Shown: in pieces, positions 26,755 through 36,554 of the stretch
Position numbering within the stretch: position 1 is the first letter of the stretch
Layout: each line of letters starts with the position of its first letter
Origin: Arthrobacter echini
Lineage (GTDB): Bacteria; Actinomycetota; Actinomycetes; Actinomycetales; Micrococcaceae
DNA: 64,000 bases
Direction: 5' to 3'
NCBI RefSeq assembly: GCF_004803505.1
Contig: NZ_SSWH01000001.1
Span: 372,001-436,000, forward strand
Position numbers and translations under genes: made by a program
The notes under the pieces: generated by a model
Told to the model about the DNA's origin: nothing
The model's input: the letters and a program-made list of their open reading frames with translations, nothing else
Database searches by the model: none

Positions 26755-27867
26755 GTGACGACGACAGACCTCCCGTCCATCGGCCCGGCGGTACGGACGG
26801 CGCAGCGACCTGCCGAGCACCGGCCGGCGTTCCCGACCGTACAAGCGATCGCAGGCCCGCTCTCCACTCGGCTGGCGTTCCCGACCGTACAACCGATCGC
26901 AGGCCCGCCCTCCACCAGGACTGCTCCCCCGGAGGCACAGCCAGCTGCGGACCGGCCCCCCATCGGGCAACGGATCGTGAGCCTGCTCGGCACGCTGCTC
27001 ATGATCACAGCCATCGCCGCCGTCCTGTTCTTCGCGATCGGTCCGCGCTTCTTCGGCTACCAGACCGCCACGATGCTCACCGGCAGCATGGCCCCGGAGA
27101 TCATGCCCGGGGACGTCGTCGTCACGACGCTGCAGCCCGTGAGCGAGGTCGCCGTGGGCGATGTGATCAGCTACCACATCCCAGTGGAGGACCACCGCGT
27201 CGAGACGCACCGCGTGATCGAGGTCATCAGGGATACGGACGGAACCACCGCCGTCCGCACCAAGGGCGACGCGAACGAATCCGTCGATCCCTGGACGGCA
27301 ACCCTCGAGGGGGACCACGTATACGAGGCGAGAGCCGTCATCCCCGAAGTCGGCTCCGTGATCCGCGCCCTCCGCACACCCATCGTCAGCCAGCTCCTGG
27401 TCTACGGAGTCCCGGCCGTCCTCGTCGGAGGTCTTCTGCTCATGATCTGGTCCCGCCCGAAGGACGACGACGCGACCACCCCCGTCGCTCCCGCGCCCAC
27501 CGATGCCACTATGGGCGCCGATCTGTCGCGGCTTCCCGTCCTCGACCGGCGGATCCTCGACGATCTCGGAGCGGAACTCTCGAGCCCGGAGGGAGCACTG
27601 CAGTTCGCCGGGATGTTCGTCGACATGCTCCCGCAGCGGATCCACGCCATCGACGTCGCGCTCTCGACGGGCGACGTCGACGCCGCCGTCGTGGCGCTGC
27701 TCAGCCTCAACGTCAGTGCCGCGATGGTGGGGGCGGTCCGGCTCGAGGAGGCGTCCTCCACGGCCCTGGAACTCGTCGGCGTACCCGATCACCAGCACCG
27801 GCTGATCGAACAGTTGCGGGAGCTCGGGTCCGAGTTTCAGTCGGCGCTGACCGGGATCATGCGGTAA
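26755..27867 (+). CDS. SipW-type signal peptidase I fused to a degenerate Hpt-like domain
   Basis: 370 residues from GTG 26755 behind AGAAGGAG. Residues 1–70 are a Pro-rich cytosolic tail with two 16-residue repeats (24–39, 40–55). Membrane helices lie at about 74–96 and 211–232. Between them is an ER/SipW-type peptidase domain: Ser111 in LTGSMAPEIMPGDVV, His152 in THRVI, and TKGDANESVDP. Residues ~262–368 form a helical domain whose pattern follows an Hpt domain: MFVDMLPQRIHAIDVALSTGD then LLSLNVSAAMVGAVRLEE. The phospho-acceptor His is replaced by Leu316, and the usual Lys and Gly by Asn319 and Val320. Its 3' end overlaps a convergent response regulator gene by 31 bases. Likely cleaves SipW-type substrates such as 8457. 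The Hpt assignment is my own motif alignment. Confidence 0.8.
   Translation: MTTTDLPSIGPAVRTAQRPAEHRPAFPTVQAIAGPLSTRLAFPTVQPIAGPPSTRTAPPEAQPAADRPPIGQRIVSLLGTLLMITAIAAVLFFAIGPRFFGYQTATMLTGSMAPEIMPGDVVVTTLQPVSEVAVGDVISYHIPVEDHRVETHRVIEVIRDTDGTTAVRTKGDANESVDPWTATLEGDHVYEARAVIPEVGSVIRALRTPIVSQLLVYGVPAVLVGGLLLMIWSRPKDDDATTPVAPAPTDATMGADLSRLPVLDRRILDDLGAELSSPEGALQFAGMFVDMLPQRIHAIDVALSTGDVDAAVVALLSLNVSAAMVGAVRLEEASSTALELVGVPDHQHRLIEQLRELGSEFQSALTGIMR
26824..26919. repeat. 48-bp in-frame tandem duplication in the peptidase N-terminus
   Basis: Two 48-bp copies (26824–26871 and 26872–26919) share GGCGTTCCCGACCGTACAA and CGATCGCAGGCCCG with few differences. They encode the 16-residue repeats beginning AFPTVQ and ending STR. 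High identity implies a recent duplication. Confidence 0.8.
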
Positions 27868-28619
27868 CCGACACCCCGCACCGTGCGGATGAATCTGGGT
27901 GCCTTCGTATCCTCATTGAGCTTCTTGCGGAGATTGCGCACATGCACCTCCACGAGGTGCTGGTCGTTCACCCAGCCCTCACCCCAGATGCGCGAGAGCA
28001 GGGTCTCGCGCTGCCAGACCCTCCGCGGACCCGACACGAGCAGGGCGAGCAGGTCGAACTCGATACGGGTGAGCGGGAGTTCCTCGCCGTCGAGCATCGC
28101 CACCCGACCCTCGATATCGATCTCGAGCGGTCCGTGGACCAGCAGTCCGGGCTCTCGATCAGCCCGCGTCGCCACCGCCGGGGCGTCGGACCGAGGGGTT
28201 CCGCTGACGTCGTTCGCGGACGGCGGACCACCGTCCCCGTTCCTCGGGCGCCGGAACATCGCGTTCACGCGGGCGCCGACCTCGCGCGGGCTGAAGGGTT
28301 TGACCACGAAGTCGTCCGCTCCGATCTCGAGGCCGATGAGGCGATCGATCTCGTCCTGACGAGCCGTGATCATGATGATGTACGCATCGGTCAGGGGGCG
28401 GATCTGGCGGCACACCTCCACCCCGTCGATGTCCGGGAGGTTGAGGTCGAGGGTCACGAGGTCGGGGCGGCGTTCACGGACCAGGGCGACTCCCTCGCGT
28501 CCGCTGGCGGCCTCGATGACGGTGAAGCCGTTCATGCCCAGGGTCATGACGAGGAGTTGGCGCACATCGGCGTCGTCTTCGATGATCAGTGCGACACGCG
28601 CGGCTGGTTCGGAAGTCAT
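27837..28619 (-). CDS. OmpR/PhoB-family response regulator, orphan
   Basis: 260 residues. Receiver domain (~8–125) with acidic residues EDD (14–16), phospho-acceptor Asp58 (LVTLDLNLPDIDG), the ITAR switch Thr and Lys in DFVVKPFSPREV. A ~45-residue polar linker follows, then a winged-helix DNA-binding domain (LPLTRIEFDLLALL…RVWQRETLLSRIWG…VEVHVRNLRKKL…IRTVRGVGYRM). No histidine kinase gene is adjacent; its convergent neighbour is the signal peptidase with an Hpt-like domain, overlapping by 31 bases. Regulon unknown. Confidence 0.92.
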   Translation of the reverse strand: MTSEPAARVALIIEDDADVRQLLVMTLGMNGFTVIEAASGREGVALVRERRPDLVTLDLNLPDIDGVEVCRQIRPLTDAYIIMITARQDEIDRLIGLEIGADDFVVKPFSPREVGARVNAMFRRPRNGDGGPPSANDVSGTPRSDAPAVATRADREPGLLVHGPLEIDIEGRVAMLDGEELPLTRIEFDLLALLVSGPRRVWQRETLLSRIWGEGWVNDQHLVEVHVRNLRKKLNEDTKAPRFIRTVRGVGYRMIPVSAD

Positions 28620-28731
28620 GGTTCACACATTGCCAGATGTTCAGCTGTGCACGGATCGTATCGACACTCTTCGCCTGCGTGTTCCCCGGACGTCCGCTGA
28701 CAGGTCCATGCCCCGACCCGATCGACCGCTG

Positions 28732-30171
28732 TCACAGCCCCAGTGCCGGTACGGGCAGTCCGAATTCGCGCTCGAGTGCCAGCCGCGCGGCATTCAGCCC
28801 GGCCATCCCGTGCACGCCGGGTCCGGGCGGCGTCGATTGCGAACAGAGGTAGACACCCGGTAACGGGGTTGCCCACGGTTGCAGCGAGGGCACTGGCCTG
28901 GCGATGATCTGCCGCAGGTTCACCGCTCCACTGCTGAAGTCCCCACCCACGTAGTTCGCGTCGTAGGCCTCGAGTCCGGCGGCGGTCAGCGTGTGGGTGC
29001 GCACGACGACGTCCCGGAAACCGGGGGCGAATCTCTCGATCTGCGCCGTGACGGCCTCCGCCATGTCACGGGTGGAGCCGCGCGGCACATGGCAGTAGGT
29101 CCACAGGATGTGACGTCCCTCGGGCGCACGGGTCGGATCGAACGTCGAGGGCTGGGACAGCAGGACGTAGGGGCTCGACGGGTGCTCGCCCCGTCTGACC
29201 TGCCGCTCCCCGACGGCGATCTCCTCGCGCGTGCCGCCGAGGTGGGCCGTGCCGGCGCGGTGCAGTTCCGGGTGTGCCCAGGGCACCGGCCCGGACAGGA
29301 TGAAGTCCACCTTGCAGGCCGCATTGCCGTAGGTGAAGGCGGACAGGGCCCTCTCGTAGGCTGCCGGCAACCGCCCTCGGGACATGGCCTGGAACGTCCT
29401 GGGAGCAACATCCAGAAGTACCACCCGGGCACCGGAGACCTCCGCGAGGGTGTCGATGCGGCTGTCGGTGATGATGCGCCCATCGTGCTGCCGCAGGTCG
29501 AGGGCCAGGGCTTCGGCGATGGACTGGGAGCCTCCGACCGGAATCGGCCACCCCACCGTGTGCGCGAGAAGATGCAGGACCAGCCCCGCACCGGCGCCGG
29601 CGAGCGAGGGAAGAGTTCCCACGGGGTGAGCCATGACGCCCGTGAGCAGTGCTCTGGCTTCGTCGGTGCTGAACCGCCTGTTCCACCAGGGCAGTCCCTG
29701 CTCCAGCACGGCGAGCGCGAACCGCACGGCGGCTTCCGGCCTGCGGGGAAACCGGAGCACGTGATGCAGGGCGAAGTCCAGGACGTCCTGGTCCCGATCG
29801 CTCAGGGGCTGCAGGAGACGGCGGTAGGCCTCGCCGTCGACGCCGAGTCCGGCGACCGTCCGTTCCATGCTGCGGTACGCGACCCCGGCCCGTCCGCCGT
29901 CGAGCGGATGGGCGAACGACACCTCGGGAACGGCGAATCCGATGCGCCGGGAGAGTTGGAAGTCCCGGAAGAACGGGGATGCCAGCGCCATGGGATGAAC
30001 AGCGGAACCGACGTCGTGGACGTGGTCCTGCTCCATGAGCTCGCGGGTTCGTGTCCCACCGCCGATCGTCGGACCGGCCTCGCGCACGCGGACGCTCAAG
30101 CCGGCACGGGCCATGACGACCGCCGCTGCAAGGCCGTTCGGGCCCGCCCCGACCACTTCGACGTCGATCAC
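28732..30171 (-). CDS. CrtI/PYROXD2-like FAD-dependent oxidoreductase
   Basis: 479 residues from GTG 30171, preceded by GGGAGGTGG and overlapping the Fem-type gene by 4 bases (GTGA). The N-terminal dinucleotide fold is VEVVGAGPNGLAAAVVMARAG…VREA. The C-terminal motif PGVYLCSQSTPPGPGVHGMAGLNAARLAL is typical of phytoene-desaturase-like proteins. The substrate is not predictable; no carotenoid synthesis gene (crtB, crtE) is nearby. Longer in-frame starts upstream would run through the neighbouring gene. Confidence 0.88.
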   Translation of the reverse strand: MIDVEVVGAGPNGLAAAVVMARAGLSVRVREAGPTIGGGTRTRELMEQDHVHDVGSAVHPMALASPFFRDFQLSRRIGFAVPEVSFAHPLDGGRAGVAYRSMERTVAGLGVDGEAYRRLLQPLSDRDQDVLDFALHHVLRFPRRPEAAVRFALAVLEQGLPWWNRRFSTDEARALLTGVMAHPVGTLPSLAGAGAGLVLHLLAHTVGWPIPVGGSQSIAEALALDLRQHDGRIITDSRIDTLAEVSGARVVLLDVAPRTFQAMSRGRLPAAYERALSAFTYGNAACKVDFILSGPVPWAHPELHRAGTAHLGGTREEIAVGERQVRRGEHPSSPYVLLSQPSTFDPTRAPEGRHILWTYCHVPRGSTRDMAEAVTAQIERFAPGFRDVVVRTHTLTAAGLEAYDANYVGGDFSSGAVNLRQIIARPVPSLQPWATPLPGVYLCSQSTPPGPGVHGMAGLNAARLALEREFGLPVPALGL

Positions 30172-31265
30172 GGGCCACCTCCCGATCCGCGTCGCTCCTG
30201 GAGTTGCTTCAGGGCGGACATGCCGCGCTGCCGGGCCGACCCTGCCGCTGCAGCCGCCGACCGGCGGGCACGCAGCACACCAGCGACAATTGCGTACCGC
30301 CTCCGGCGGAGGGGGATGTCGTACGTCGTCGGTACCACCACCACGTCCCTGGAGAAATTCCGCTTGAAGGTGGTGACATTGGCCAGCTCCGGATAGTTCT
30401 CGCTGACGATACCGGTCAGTCCGCACGCGGTATTGCCTGCCTCCCTGAGCACGCGGAATGCCTCCCACAACAGCAGGTACGGAGCGAAGAGCCGGCGGGC
30501 CTGGTGCGTGCTGCCCGCGAAGTAGTACACCGAATAGCCCCTGTACTCCGTGGTGATGAGCCAGCTGAGCGGTTCACCGTCCCGGTAGGCGACGAGCATC
30601 CTCAGGTGGTCGCCGAGCACGTTCAGCAGCGTCTCGTAGTACGACGAGTCGAAGGACTGGAAGCCGTCCCGCTCAGCCGTTTCACGCATGATCGGGAAGA
30701 GCTCAGCAACGAACACCGAGTTCCATTCCGTACGCGGAATATGCCGCACCTCGACTCCATTGCGCTGCGCGCGCCGGATGCTGTTGCGTGCATTGGGCCT
30801 GAAGCTCTTCAGGAGTTCGGCCTCGGACATGGCGAGGTCGACGACGATCTCCCGCTCGTACCACCCGTGCTCGATCGGACCGGTGGCTGGGAACTGCGGG
30901 GTCGCGACCTGCATGCGGACATAGAGCGGATCCACGGACCGGTGGTCGTCGAACTGGTCACGCACGGTTTCCATCAGCACGCGTTCGGCAGCAGGCGTGC
31001 GCTCCGCGAACCAGACGGGCCCGTTGACCACCACGACGGATTCGCGCAGACGCCTCCGCACCTGGACGAAGCTCGCCGTGGCGATCAGCACCCCGCTGCT
31101 GTCCGTGTAGGCCCAGATACCGAGCGCCGCGCGCCCGAGTGCCTGCTCGAAGAGGACCCACGCCGGCGTCTGCTCGATCGGGATCCTCACCTCGGGGTGG
31201 GCTGCCGCGATCGCCTCGAAGCCGTCGTCGTCGAGCAGGGTGTAGGTCAGAGGTTCTGCACTCAC
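30168..31265 (-). CDS. FemA/FemX-family peptidoglycan bridge aminoacyltransferase
   Basis: 365 residues from GTG 31265 behind GGAAGAG; an ATG at 31310 is a poorer alternative. Two GNAT-like subdomains: IPIEQTPAWVLFEQALGR, then VVDLAMSEAELLKSFRPNARNSIRRAQRNGVEV, which is the family's signature region, then YSVYYFAGSTHQARRLFAPYLLLWEAFR. The C-terminus is basic and Ala/Arg-rich. Fem enzymes add amino acids from aminoacyl-tRNA to lipid II to build the interpeptide bridge. Which amino acid cannot be told. Co-transcribed with the CrtI-like oxidoreductase. Confidence 0.88.
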   Translation of the reverse strand: MSAEPLTYTLLDDDGFEAIAAAHPEVRIPIEQTPAWVLFEQALGRAALGIWAYTDSSGVLIATASFVQVRRRLRESVVVVNGPVWFAERTPAAERVLMETVRDQFDDHRSVDPLYVRMQVATPQFPATGPIEHGWYEREIVVDLAMSEAELLKSFRPNARNSIRRAQRNGVEVRHIPRTEWNSVFVAELFPIMRETAERDGFQSFDSSYYETLLNVLGDHLRMLVAYRDGEPLSWLITTEYRGYSVYYFAGSTHQARRLFAPYLLLWEAFRVLREAGNTACGLTGIVSENYPELANVTTFKRNFSRDVVVVPTTYDIPLRRRRYAIVAGVLRARRSAAAAAGSARQRGMSALKQLQERRGSGGGP

Positions 31266-31653
31266 TGATTCTCTTCCGCTGGTCTTCACATGTGCCGCCG
31301 CTCGCTCCACCCGGGTTCACCGGCCCTCACGTGGATGTGGACGCCCCGAGTGCCTTGTGCGACGGGTCTTCCACGGCCCTGCCAGCCTAGCGGGTGCCCC
31401 GGCACAGCTCGGAGCCTGATTCCGGGCTCCTGACCGCTCCGCTGCGGCTGCACGGCCGACGGAGGTCACGAGCGCTGATGATGACCCATGGTCAGTCTCC
31501 CGAGTGGGCACCACCGCCGGCGCGGCCAGGGCGCGCGGGGAATACGCACGCTGCCATGCGCGCTGCGAACTGAACGTAGACTTGTAGTTCCCGCCGCCCC
31601 TATTCCTGGGAAATGCCGACGGGCGCATACTCAACTGGCTTTCGAGGAGAACT
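31266..31653. promoter_or_regulatory. Divergent intergenic region between fem-type gene and ino1
   Basis: 388 bases without a credible gene, holding the promoters of both divergent genes. A TAGACT hexamer at 31577–31582 could be a -10 for ino1, giving a leader of about 65–70 bases, but no good -35 is visible. Nothing else stands out. Confidence 0.35.
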
Positions 31654-32739
31654 GTGGGACAGAACCCCATTCGCGTGGCAATCATTGGAGTCGGCAACTG
31701 TGCCGCGTCGCTCGTACAGGGTGTGCACTACTATCGTGATGCCGATCCCACGGGTTCCATCCCGGGTCTGATGCATGTCGAGTTCGGCAAGTACCACGTG
31801 GGCGACGTCGAGTTCGTCGCCGCGTTCGACGTCGACGGCAAGAAGGTGGGCCACGACCTCGCGGAAGCCATCGGCGCCAGCGAGAACAACACCATCAAGA
31901 TCGTCGACGTCCCGCCCACCGGCGTCATCGTCCAGCGCGGCCACACCCTCGACGGCCTGGGCAAGTACTACCGCGAGACCATCGTCGAGTCGGACGAGGA
32001 GCCCGTCGACATCGTCGCCCAGCTCAAGGATTCCAGAGCCGATGTCCTCGTCTGCTACCTGCCCGTCGGCTCGGAGCACGCCGCCAAGTACTACGCACAG
32101 TGCGCCATCGATGCAGGGGTCGCATTCGTCAACGCTCTTCCCGTCTTCATCGCCGGGACGAAGGAGTGGGCGGACAAGTTCACCGAGGCCGGCGTCCCGA
32201 TCGTCGGTGACGACATCAAGAGCCAGATCGGCGCGACGATCACCCACCGGGTCATGGCGAAGCTGTTCGAGGATCGCGGCGTCACCCTGGATCGCACGTA
32301 CCAGCTCAATGTGGGCGGCAACATGGACTTCAAGAACATGCTCGAGCGCGATCGCCTCGAATCCAAGAAGGTCTCCAAGACGCAGGCCGTGACCTCCAAT
32401 GTGAAAGCCGAGCTGCACGCCGACGACGTCCATATCGGCCCCTCGGACTACGTGGCCTGGCTCGACGACCGGAAGTGGGCCTTCGTACGCCTGGAAGGAC
32501 GCAACTTCGGGGATGCTCCGGTCTCGCTGGAGTACAAGCTCGAGGTGTGGGACTCGCCCAACTCCGCCGGAGTCATCATCGACGCCATCCGCGCAGCGAA
32601 GATCGCCCTTGATCGCGGCATCGGCGGACCGATCCTTTCCGCCTCCAGCTACTTCATGAAGTCGCCGCCGGAGCAGTACGCGGACGATATCGCCCATGAG
32701 AGGGTCGAGGCGTTCATCCGCGGCGAGCTCGACCGCTAA
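31654..32739 (+). CDS. ino1: Inositol-3-phosphate synthase
   Basis: 361 residues from GTG 31654 behind CGAGGAGA. Actinobacterial-type myo-inositol-1-phosphate synthase: NAD-binding start [19 protein letters not shown], then [41 protein letters not shown], and [26 protein letters not shown] near the active site with its lysines. Converts glucose-6-phosphate to inositol-1-phosphate, which MshA uses as acceptor in mycothiol synthesis and which also feeds phosphatidylinositol. mshA is 2.6 kb away. Confidence 0.96.
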   Translation: MGQNPIRVAIIGVGNCAASLVQGVHYYRDADPTGSIPGLMHVEFGKYHVGDVEFVAAFDVDGKKVGHDLAEAIGASENNTIKIVDVPPTGVIVQRGHTLDGLGKYYRETIVESDEEPVDIVAQLKDSRADVLVCYLPVGSEHAAKYYAQCAIDAGVAFVNALPVFIAGTKEWADKFTEAGVPIVGDDIKSQIGATITHRVMAKLFEDRGVTLDRTYQLNVGGNMDFKNMLERDRLESKKVSKTQAVTSNVKAELHADDVHIGPSDYVAWLDDRKWAFVRLEGRNFGDAPVSLEYKLEVWDSPNSAGVIIDAIRAAKIALDRGIGGPILSASSYFMKSPPEQYADDIAHERVEAFIRGELDR

Positions 32740-32761
32740 CTGTTCTTCCCACGGACGCTGC

Positions 32762-32794
32762 GGCCTCGGACCGCCCCTCCGGGGCCTCCGGCCG
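32762..32794. terminator. Possible bidirectional terminator between ino1 and fhs
   Basis: An imperfect GC-rich hairpin (GGCC-t-CGGA-ccg-CCCC pairing with GGGG-cc-TCCG-GCC) lies in the 75-base gap between the convergent ino1 and fhs genes. No U-tract on either side. Confidence 0.4.
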
Positions 32795-32814
32795 GGTGTC
32801 GCGGCGACAGTTCG

Positions 32815-34482
32815 CTAGAACAGACCGACCGCCTGCCCGTCGGCGTCGACGTCCATCCGCAGCGCGGCGGGTTCCTTCGGCAGCCCCGGCATGGTCATCA
32901 CCGCGCCGGTCGTCACGACGACGAAGCCCGCTCCGGTCCTGATGACGAGATCCCTGACGTGGAGGTCGAACCCCGTCGGGGCCCCGAGCAGCGTCGGATC
33001 GTCCGAGAACGAGTACTGCGTCTTCGCCATGCACACCGGCAGCGCATCCCAGCCATTGGCCCTGATCTCCGCCAGTCGCCGCAGGGCGGCGGCGGAGAAG
33101 TCGACGTTGCCGGCCCCGTAGATCTCACGGGCGATGGTGCGGATCTTGTCCTCCACGGGCAGCTCGAGCGGGTACAGGTGCGAGAAGTCCACCGGTCGGT
33201 CCAGGGCTGCGAGGACCTTCGCCGCGAGTTCGTCGCCGCCGGGCCCCCCTCCGCCCTGACCCCACACGTCGGCCACTGCGGCGTCGATCCCCTCGGTCCG
33301 GCACCAGCCCAGCAGCCAGTCCAGTTCCTCCTCGGAGTCCGTGCCGAACTGATTGACGGCCACGACCGGCGAGAGACCGAACTTCTCGATGTTCCGGACG
33401 TGCCGGAGCAGATTCGCCGTTCCTGCGGCGACCGCCTCCACGTTCGACGCGGCCAGCTCGGTCTTCGCGACGCCCCCGTGCATCTTCAGCGCGCGGATGG
33501 TGGCCACGATGACGACGGCGCCGGGTGCGAAGCCTGCAGCACGCGCCTTGATGTCGAGGAACTTCTCGGCGCCCAGATCCGCGCCGAAACCCGCCTCGGT
33601 CACCACGATGTCCGCCAGCTGCCGGGCCGTGCGCGTCGCGATCACCGAGTTGCAGCCGTGGGCGATGTTGGCGAACGGGCCCCCGTGGACCAGCGCGGGG
33701 GTCCCGGCGATGGTCTGGACGAGATTCGGCTTGATGGCGTCCTTGAGCAGCAGGGTCAGCGCCCCTTCGACGCCGAGATCGCGCACGGTCAGGGGAGTGC
33801 GCTCGTAGGTGTAGCCGAACGTGATGTTGCCGAGCCGTTCCCTCAGGTCGTCGAGATCCTGGGCCAGACAGAAGACCGCCATGACCTCGGAGGCCACCGT
33901 GATGTCGAAGCCGTCCTGGCGTGGGGTTCCCTCCGTGGGGCCGCCGAGGCCGATGACCACCTCGCGCAGCGCCCGGTCGTTGACGTCGAGGACCCGCTTG
34001 AACGTGACGCGTCTCGGATCGATGCCGAGGATGTTGCCCTGGTGGATGTGGTTGTCGATCAGTGCCGCCAGGGCGTTGTTCGCCGCCGTGATGGCGTGGA
34101 AGTCACCCGTGAAGTGCAGATTGATCTCGTCCATGGGCAGCACCTGGGAGTACCCGCCTCCCGTGGCACCGCCCTTCATGCCGAGCACCGGCCCGAGGGA
34201 CGGCTCGCGGAGGGCGATCATGACCCGCTGACCCGCCCGGGCCAGGGAATCGGCCAGTCCCACCGTGCACGTGGACTTGCCCTCGCCTGCAGGGGTGGGA
34301 CTCATCGCGCTGACGAGTACCACCTGGCCCGGGACGCCGTCGTCCTCGGGTAGCAGGCGCGGGTCGATCTTCGCCTTGTAGCGTCCGTGGAACTCGACGG
34401 CTTCCCGCGGGATGCCCGCGGCGTCGGCGATGTCCTCGATGGGCCTGACCGCAGCGCTGCGGGCAATCTCAAGATCGCTCAT
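32815..34482 (-). CDS. fhs: Formate–tetrahydrofolate ligase
   Basis: 555 residues, normal length. ATP site [19 protein letters not shown]; formate/folate motifs [30 protein letters not shown] (split as two adjacent blocks) and [17 protein letters not shown]. The C-terminal [12 protein letters not shown] is conserved. Makes 10-formyl-tetrahydrofolate from formate, ATP and tetrahydrofolate, linking to the one-carbon pool also supplied by the glycine cleavage system. Single gene, convergent with ino1. Confidence 0.97.
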   Translation of the reverse strand: MSDLEIARSAAVRPIEDIADAAGIPREAVEFHGRYKAKIDPRLLPEDDGVPGQVVLVSAMSPTPAGEGKSTCTVGLADSLARAGQRVMIALREPSLGPVLGMKGGATGGGYSQVLPMDEINLHFTGDFHAITAANNALAALIDNHIHQGNILGIDPRRVTFKRVLDVNDRALREVVIGLGGPTEGTPRQDGFDITVASEVMAVFCLAQDLDDLRERLGNITFGYTYERTPLTVRDLGVEGALTLLLKDAIKPNLVQTIAGTPALVHGGPFANIAHGCNSVIATRTARQLADIVVTEAGFGADLGAEKFLDIKARAAGFAPGAVVIVATIRALKMHGGVAKTELAASNVEAVAAGTANLLRHVRNIEKFGLSPVVAVNQFGTDSEEELDWLLGWCRTEGIDAAVADVWGQGGGGPGGDELAAKVLAALDRPVDFSHLYPLELPVEDKIRTIAREIYGAGNVDFSAAALRRLAEIRANGWDALPVCMAKTQYSFSDDPTLLGAPTGFDLHVRDLVIRTGAGFVVVTTGAVMTMPGLPKEPAALRMDVDADGQAVGLF

Positions 34483-34507
34483 GGGCCCAACCTATCAGTG
34501 GCCCGGC

Positions 34508-35278
34508 TCACACCGGAGGCATCCCCGCCCGTGTCAGGACGTAGTCGATCAGGGGCCCGTACAATCCTGGCGGAACGTTGTCGTCCAGTGGCACGGCGAC
34601 CTCCAGTTGCCCCTGGGCCTCGGCGACGAACAGACCGGGATCGTTGCAGTCCGCGAAGCCGATGGTTCGAAGGCCCGAGCTCGCCGCCTGCCCCGCCCAG
34701 CCATGATCGGCCACCACGAGATCCGGCGGAGCGAGTCCGTCGTCGGCCAGGGTCTGAAGGCTCAGCCGCATCGGCGCGGGGAAGTGCGTGTGCATCAGGC
34801 CACCGTGCTGGTGCCAGACCAGGACGCCGAAGATCTGGCGGATGTCCCCCTCGCCGAACGGTCGGCCCTCGGGTACCTCCACCACCGTGGCGCCGGCTGC
34901 CGCAGCAGAACGCGCGAAGGCTGCGTGGACGGGCAGCAGACCGGCAGGATGCCCCGTCGCGAAGAGGATGCGCTCGCTTCTGCTCACCGCGGCACCGAGG
35001 ACGTCGGCGAACCGGTCGAGCGATGCAACACACTTCGCTGCATCGATGGTGTCCTGGCCCCGGACATGGGCACGATCGGGATCGATTCCCACCCGGTCGT
35101 GCATGAGGTCGAAGACGTCGTCGTAGCTCCACTCGCGCGTACGGGTGACGCCGAACTCGAGGTGCTCGTTGCCCTCGAGGAAGAGGTGCATGTGCCTCAG
35201 GTTGTCCTGGCGTGGTGTGGCGACGTCTCCGGTGATGCGCACGGAATCGAGGTATTCGGCCAGCTCGGTGGGAAGCAC
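34508..35278 (-). CDS. Conserved actinobacterial phosphatase-like protein
   Basis: 256 residues. I recognise it as a Micrococcaceae/actinobacterial family usually labelled only phosphatase. Visible features: DLMHDRVGIDPDRAHVRG near the N-terminus, RSERILFATGHPAGLLPVHAAFARSA, a His pair in VWHQHGGLMHTHFPAPM, and VVADHGWAGQAASSGLRTIGFADCNDPGL, whose DHGW/DCND residues could bind metal or phosphate. It is 28 bases upstream of mshA's 3' end on the same strand, i.e. immediately downstream of mshA. This makes it a candidate for the unassigned GlcNAc-Ins-phosphate phosphatase of mycothiol synthesis; inference. Confidence 0.7.
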   Translation of the reverse strand: MLPTELAEYLDSVRITGDVATPRQDNLRHMHLFLEGNEHLEFGVTRTREWSYDDVFDLMHDRVGIDPDRAHVRGQDTIDAAKCVASLDRFADVLGAAVSRSERILFATGHPAGLLPVHAAFARSAAAAGATVVEVPEGRPFGEGDIRQIFGVLVWHQHGGLMHTHFPAPMRLSLQTLADDGLAPPDLVVADHGWAGQAASSGLRTIGFADCNDPGLFVAEAQGQLEVAVPLDDNVPPGLYGPLIDYVLTRAGMPPV

Positions 35279-35306
35279 GGTCCTATCCTACGGCGCGGGA
35301 AGGGCC

Positions 35307-36554
35307 CTACTTCGGGGTCCCGATGGGGAAGTGCTCGACAGCCTTCCGGTAACTCTGGGCCGTGAGCAGCGCCGTGCGCTGCCAGCCGAAACCGAGTGCG
35401 TGGAGGGCTGCACCCCTGCCGAGGCAGGCGCGCAGGGCCTCGTCGTCGTGCAGTCCCTCGAGAGCACGCGCCCAGGCAGCGGGGCTGTGCCCGTCCACGA
35501 GGAGACCACTGCGTCCGTCGCTGACGGCCTGGGGCAGGCCGCCCACGTTGGCCGCGACCACCGGGGTACCGCAGGCCTGCGCCTCGAGCGCCACCAGCCC
35601 GAACGACTCGCTGAAGGACGGCATGACGACGGCGTCCGCGGCCCTGAACCACTGGGCCAGATGTGCCGCGGTCACCGGCGGATAGAGCCGCACGGTCTCC
35701 CCGAGGCCGGCGTCGTCGATGAGGGGCTGGAGCGCGAACAGCTCGGACCCGCTGCCGGAGCCGAGAATGCTGACGACCAGTGGGATGTCGGGTCGACGCG
35801 AGCGCAGTTCGGCTGCCGCCGACACCAGCACCTGCGGACCCTTGAGTTTCTGGATCCTGCCGGCGAAGACCACATGGAACTGCTCGGGTGGAAAGGCCAG
35901 GGACGCGCGCGCTGCACGCCGGTCGCCCGGGTGGAACGTGGCGAGATCGACTCCCGGGGCGACCACGTCGATGCGTCCCGGGTCGGCACCGTAGAGCGAG
36001 ACGAGTTCGGTGGCTTCGGTACTCGTGTTCGCCAGGAGCCGTGTCGAGCCGACCACGATGGACTGCTCGCCGGTGATCCTGTCGGCGGGTTCGGGCGAAC
36101 TGATCGTCCTCATGCGCAGATTCTTGACCTTGGCCATGGTGTGCATGGAGTGCACGAGCGGCAGGTCGAGTTTCCTGCTCAGGTTCAGCCCCACGGCACC
36201 GGAGACCCAGTAGTGGGAGTGCAGCACATCGAAGTGACCGTCCGCGCGCAGTCCCGCGGTATCGGCGATGGCGTCGGCGAAAATCTCCGCCAGCCCGGGC
36301 AGAGCTTCCTTCGGGATGGGCCGGGGCGGGCCTGCATCGAGGTGATGCACCAGCACGCCGTCCTGCAGGATCTCCCGGCGTGGCCGTCCTTCACCGACGC
36401 CCCGCGTGAAGATCTCCACCTCGACGCCCGCCCTCGCCAGTTCCAGCGCTGTACTTCTGACGTAGACGTTCATCCCACCGGCGTCACCCCTGCCGGGCTG
36501 CTCCAGGGGCGAGGAATGAAGGGACAGCATGGCCACGCGCCTGACGCCGGTCAC
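35307..36554 (-). CDS. mshA: D-inositol-3-phosphate glycosyltransferase MshA
   Basis: 415 residues from GTG 36554 behind GGAAGGGAGA. GT4-family fold: N-terminal loop GRGDAGGMNVYVRSTALELARAGVEVEIFTR, LLHSHYWVSG-like VLHSHYWVSGAVG, then VVFAGRIQKLKGPQVLV and the donor site PSFSESFGLVALEAQACGTPVVAANVGGLP with the E-x7-E pattern. Couples UDP-GlcNAc to inositol-1-phosphate, the first step of mycothiol synthesis. Flanked by two phosphatase-like genes. Confidence 0.96.
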   Translation of the reverse strand: MTGVRRVAMLSLHSSPLEQPGRGDAGGMNVYVRSTALELARAGVEVEIFTRGVGEGRPRREILQDGVLVHHLDAGPPRPIPKEALPGLAEIFADAIADTAGLRADGHFDVLHSHYWVSGAVGLNLSRKLDLPLVHSMHTMAKVKNLRMRTISSPEPADRITGEQSIVVGSTRLLANTSTEATELVSLYGADPGRIDVVAPGVDLATFHPGDRRAARASLAFPPEQFHVVFAGRIQKLKGPQVLVSAAAELRSRRPDIPLVVSILGSGSGSELFALQPLIDDAGLGETVRLYPPVTAAHLAQWFRAADAVVMPSFSESFGLVALEAQACGTPVVAANVGGLPQAVSDGRSGLLVDGHSPAAWARALEGLHDDEALRACLGRGAALHALGFGWQRTALLTAQSYRKAVEHFPIGTPK

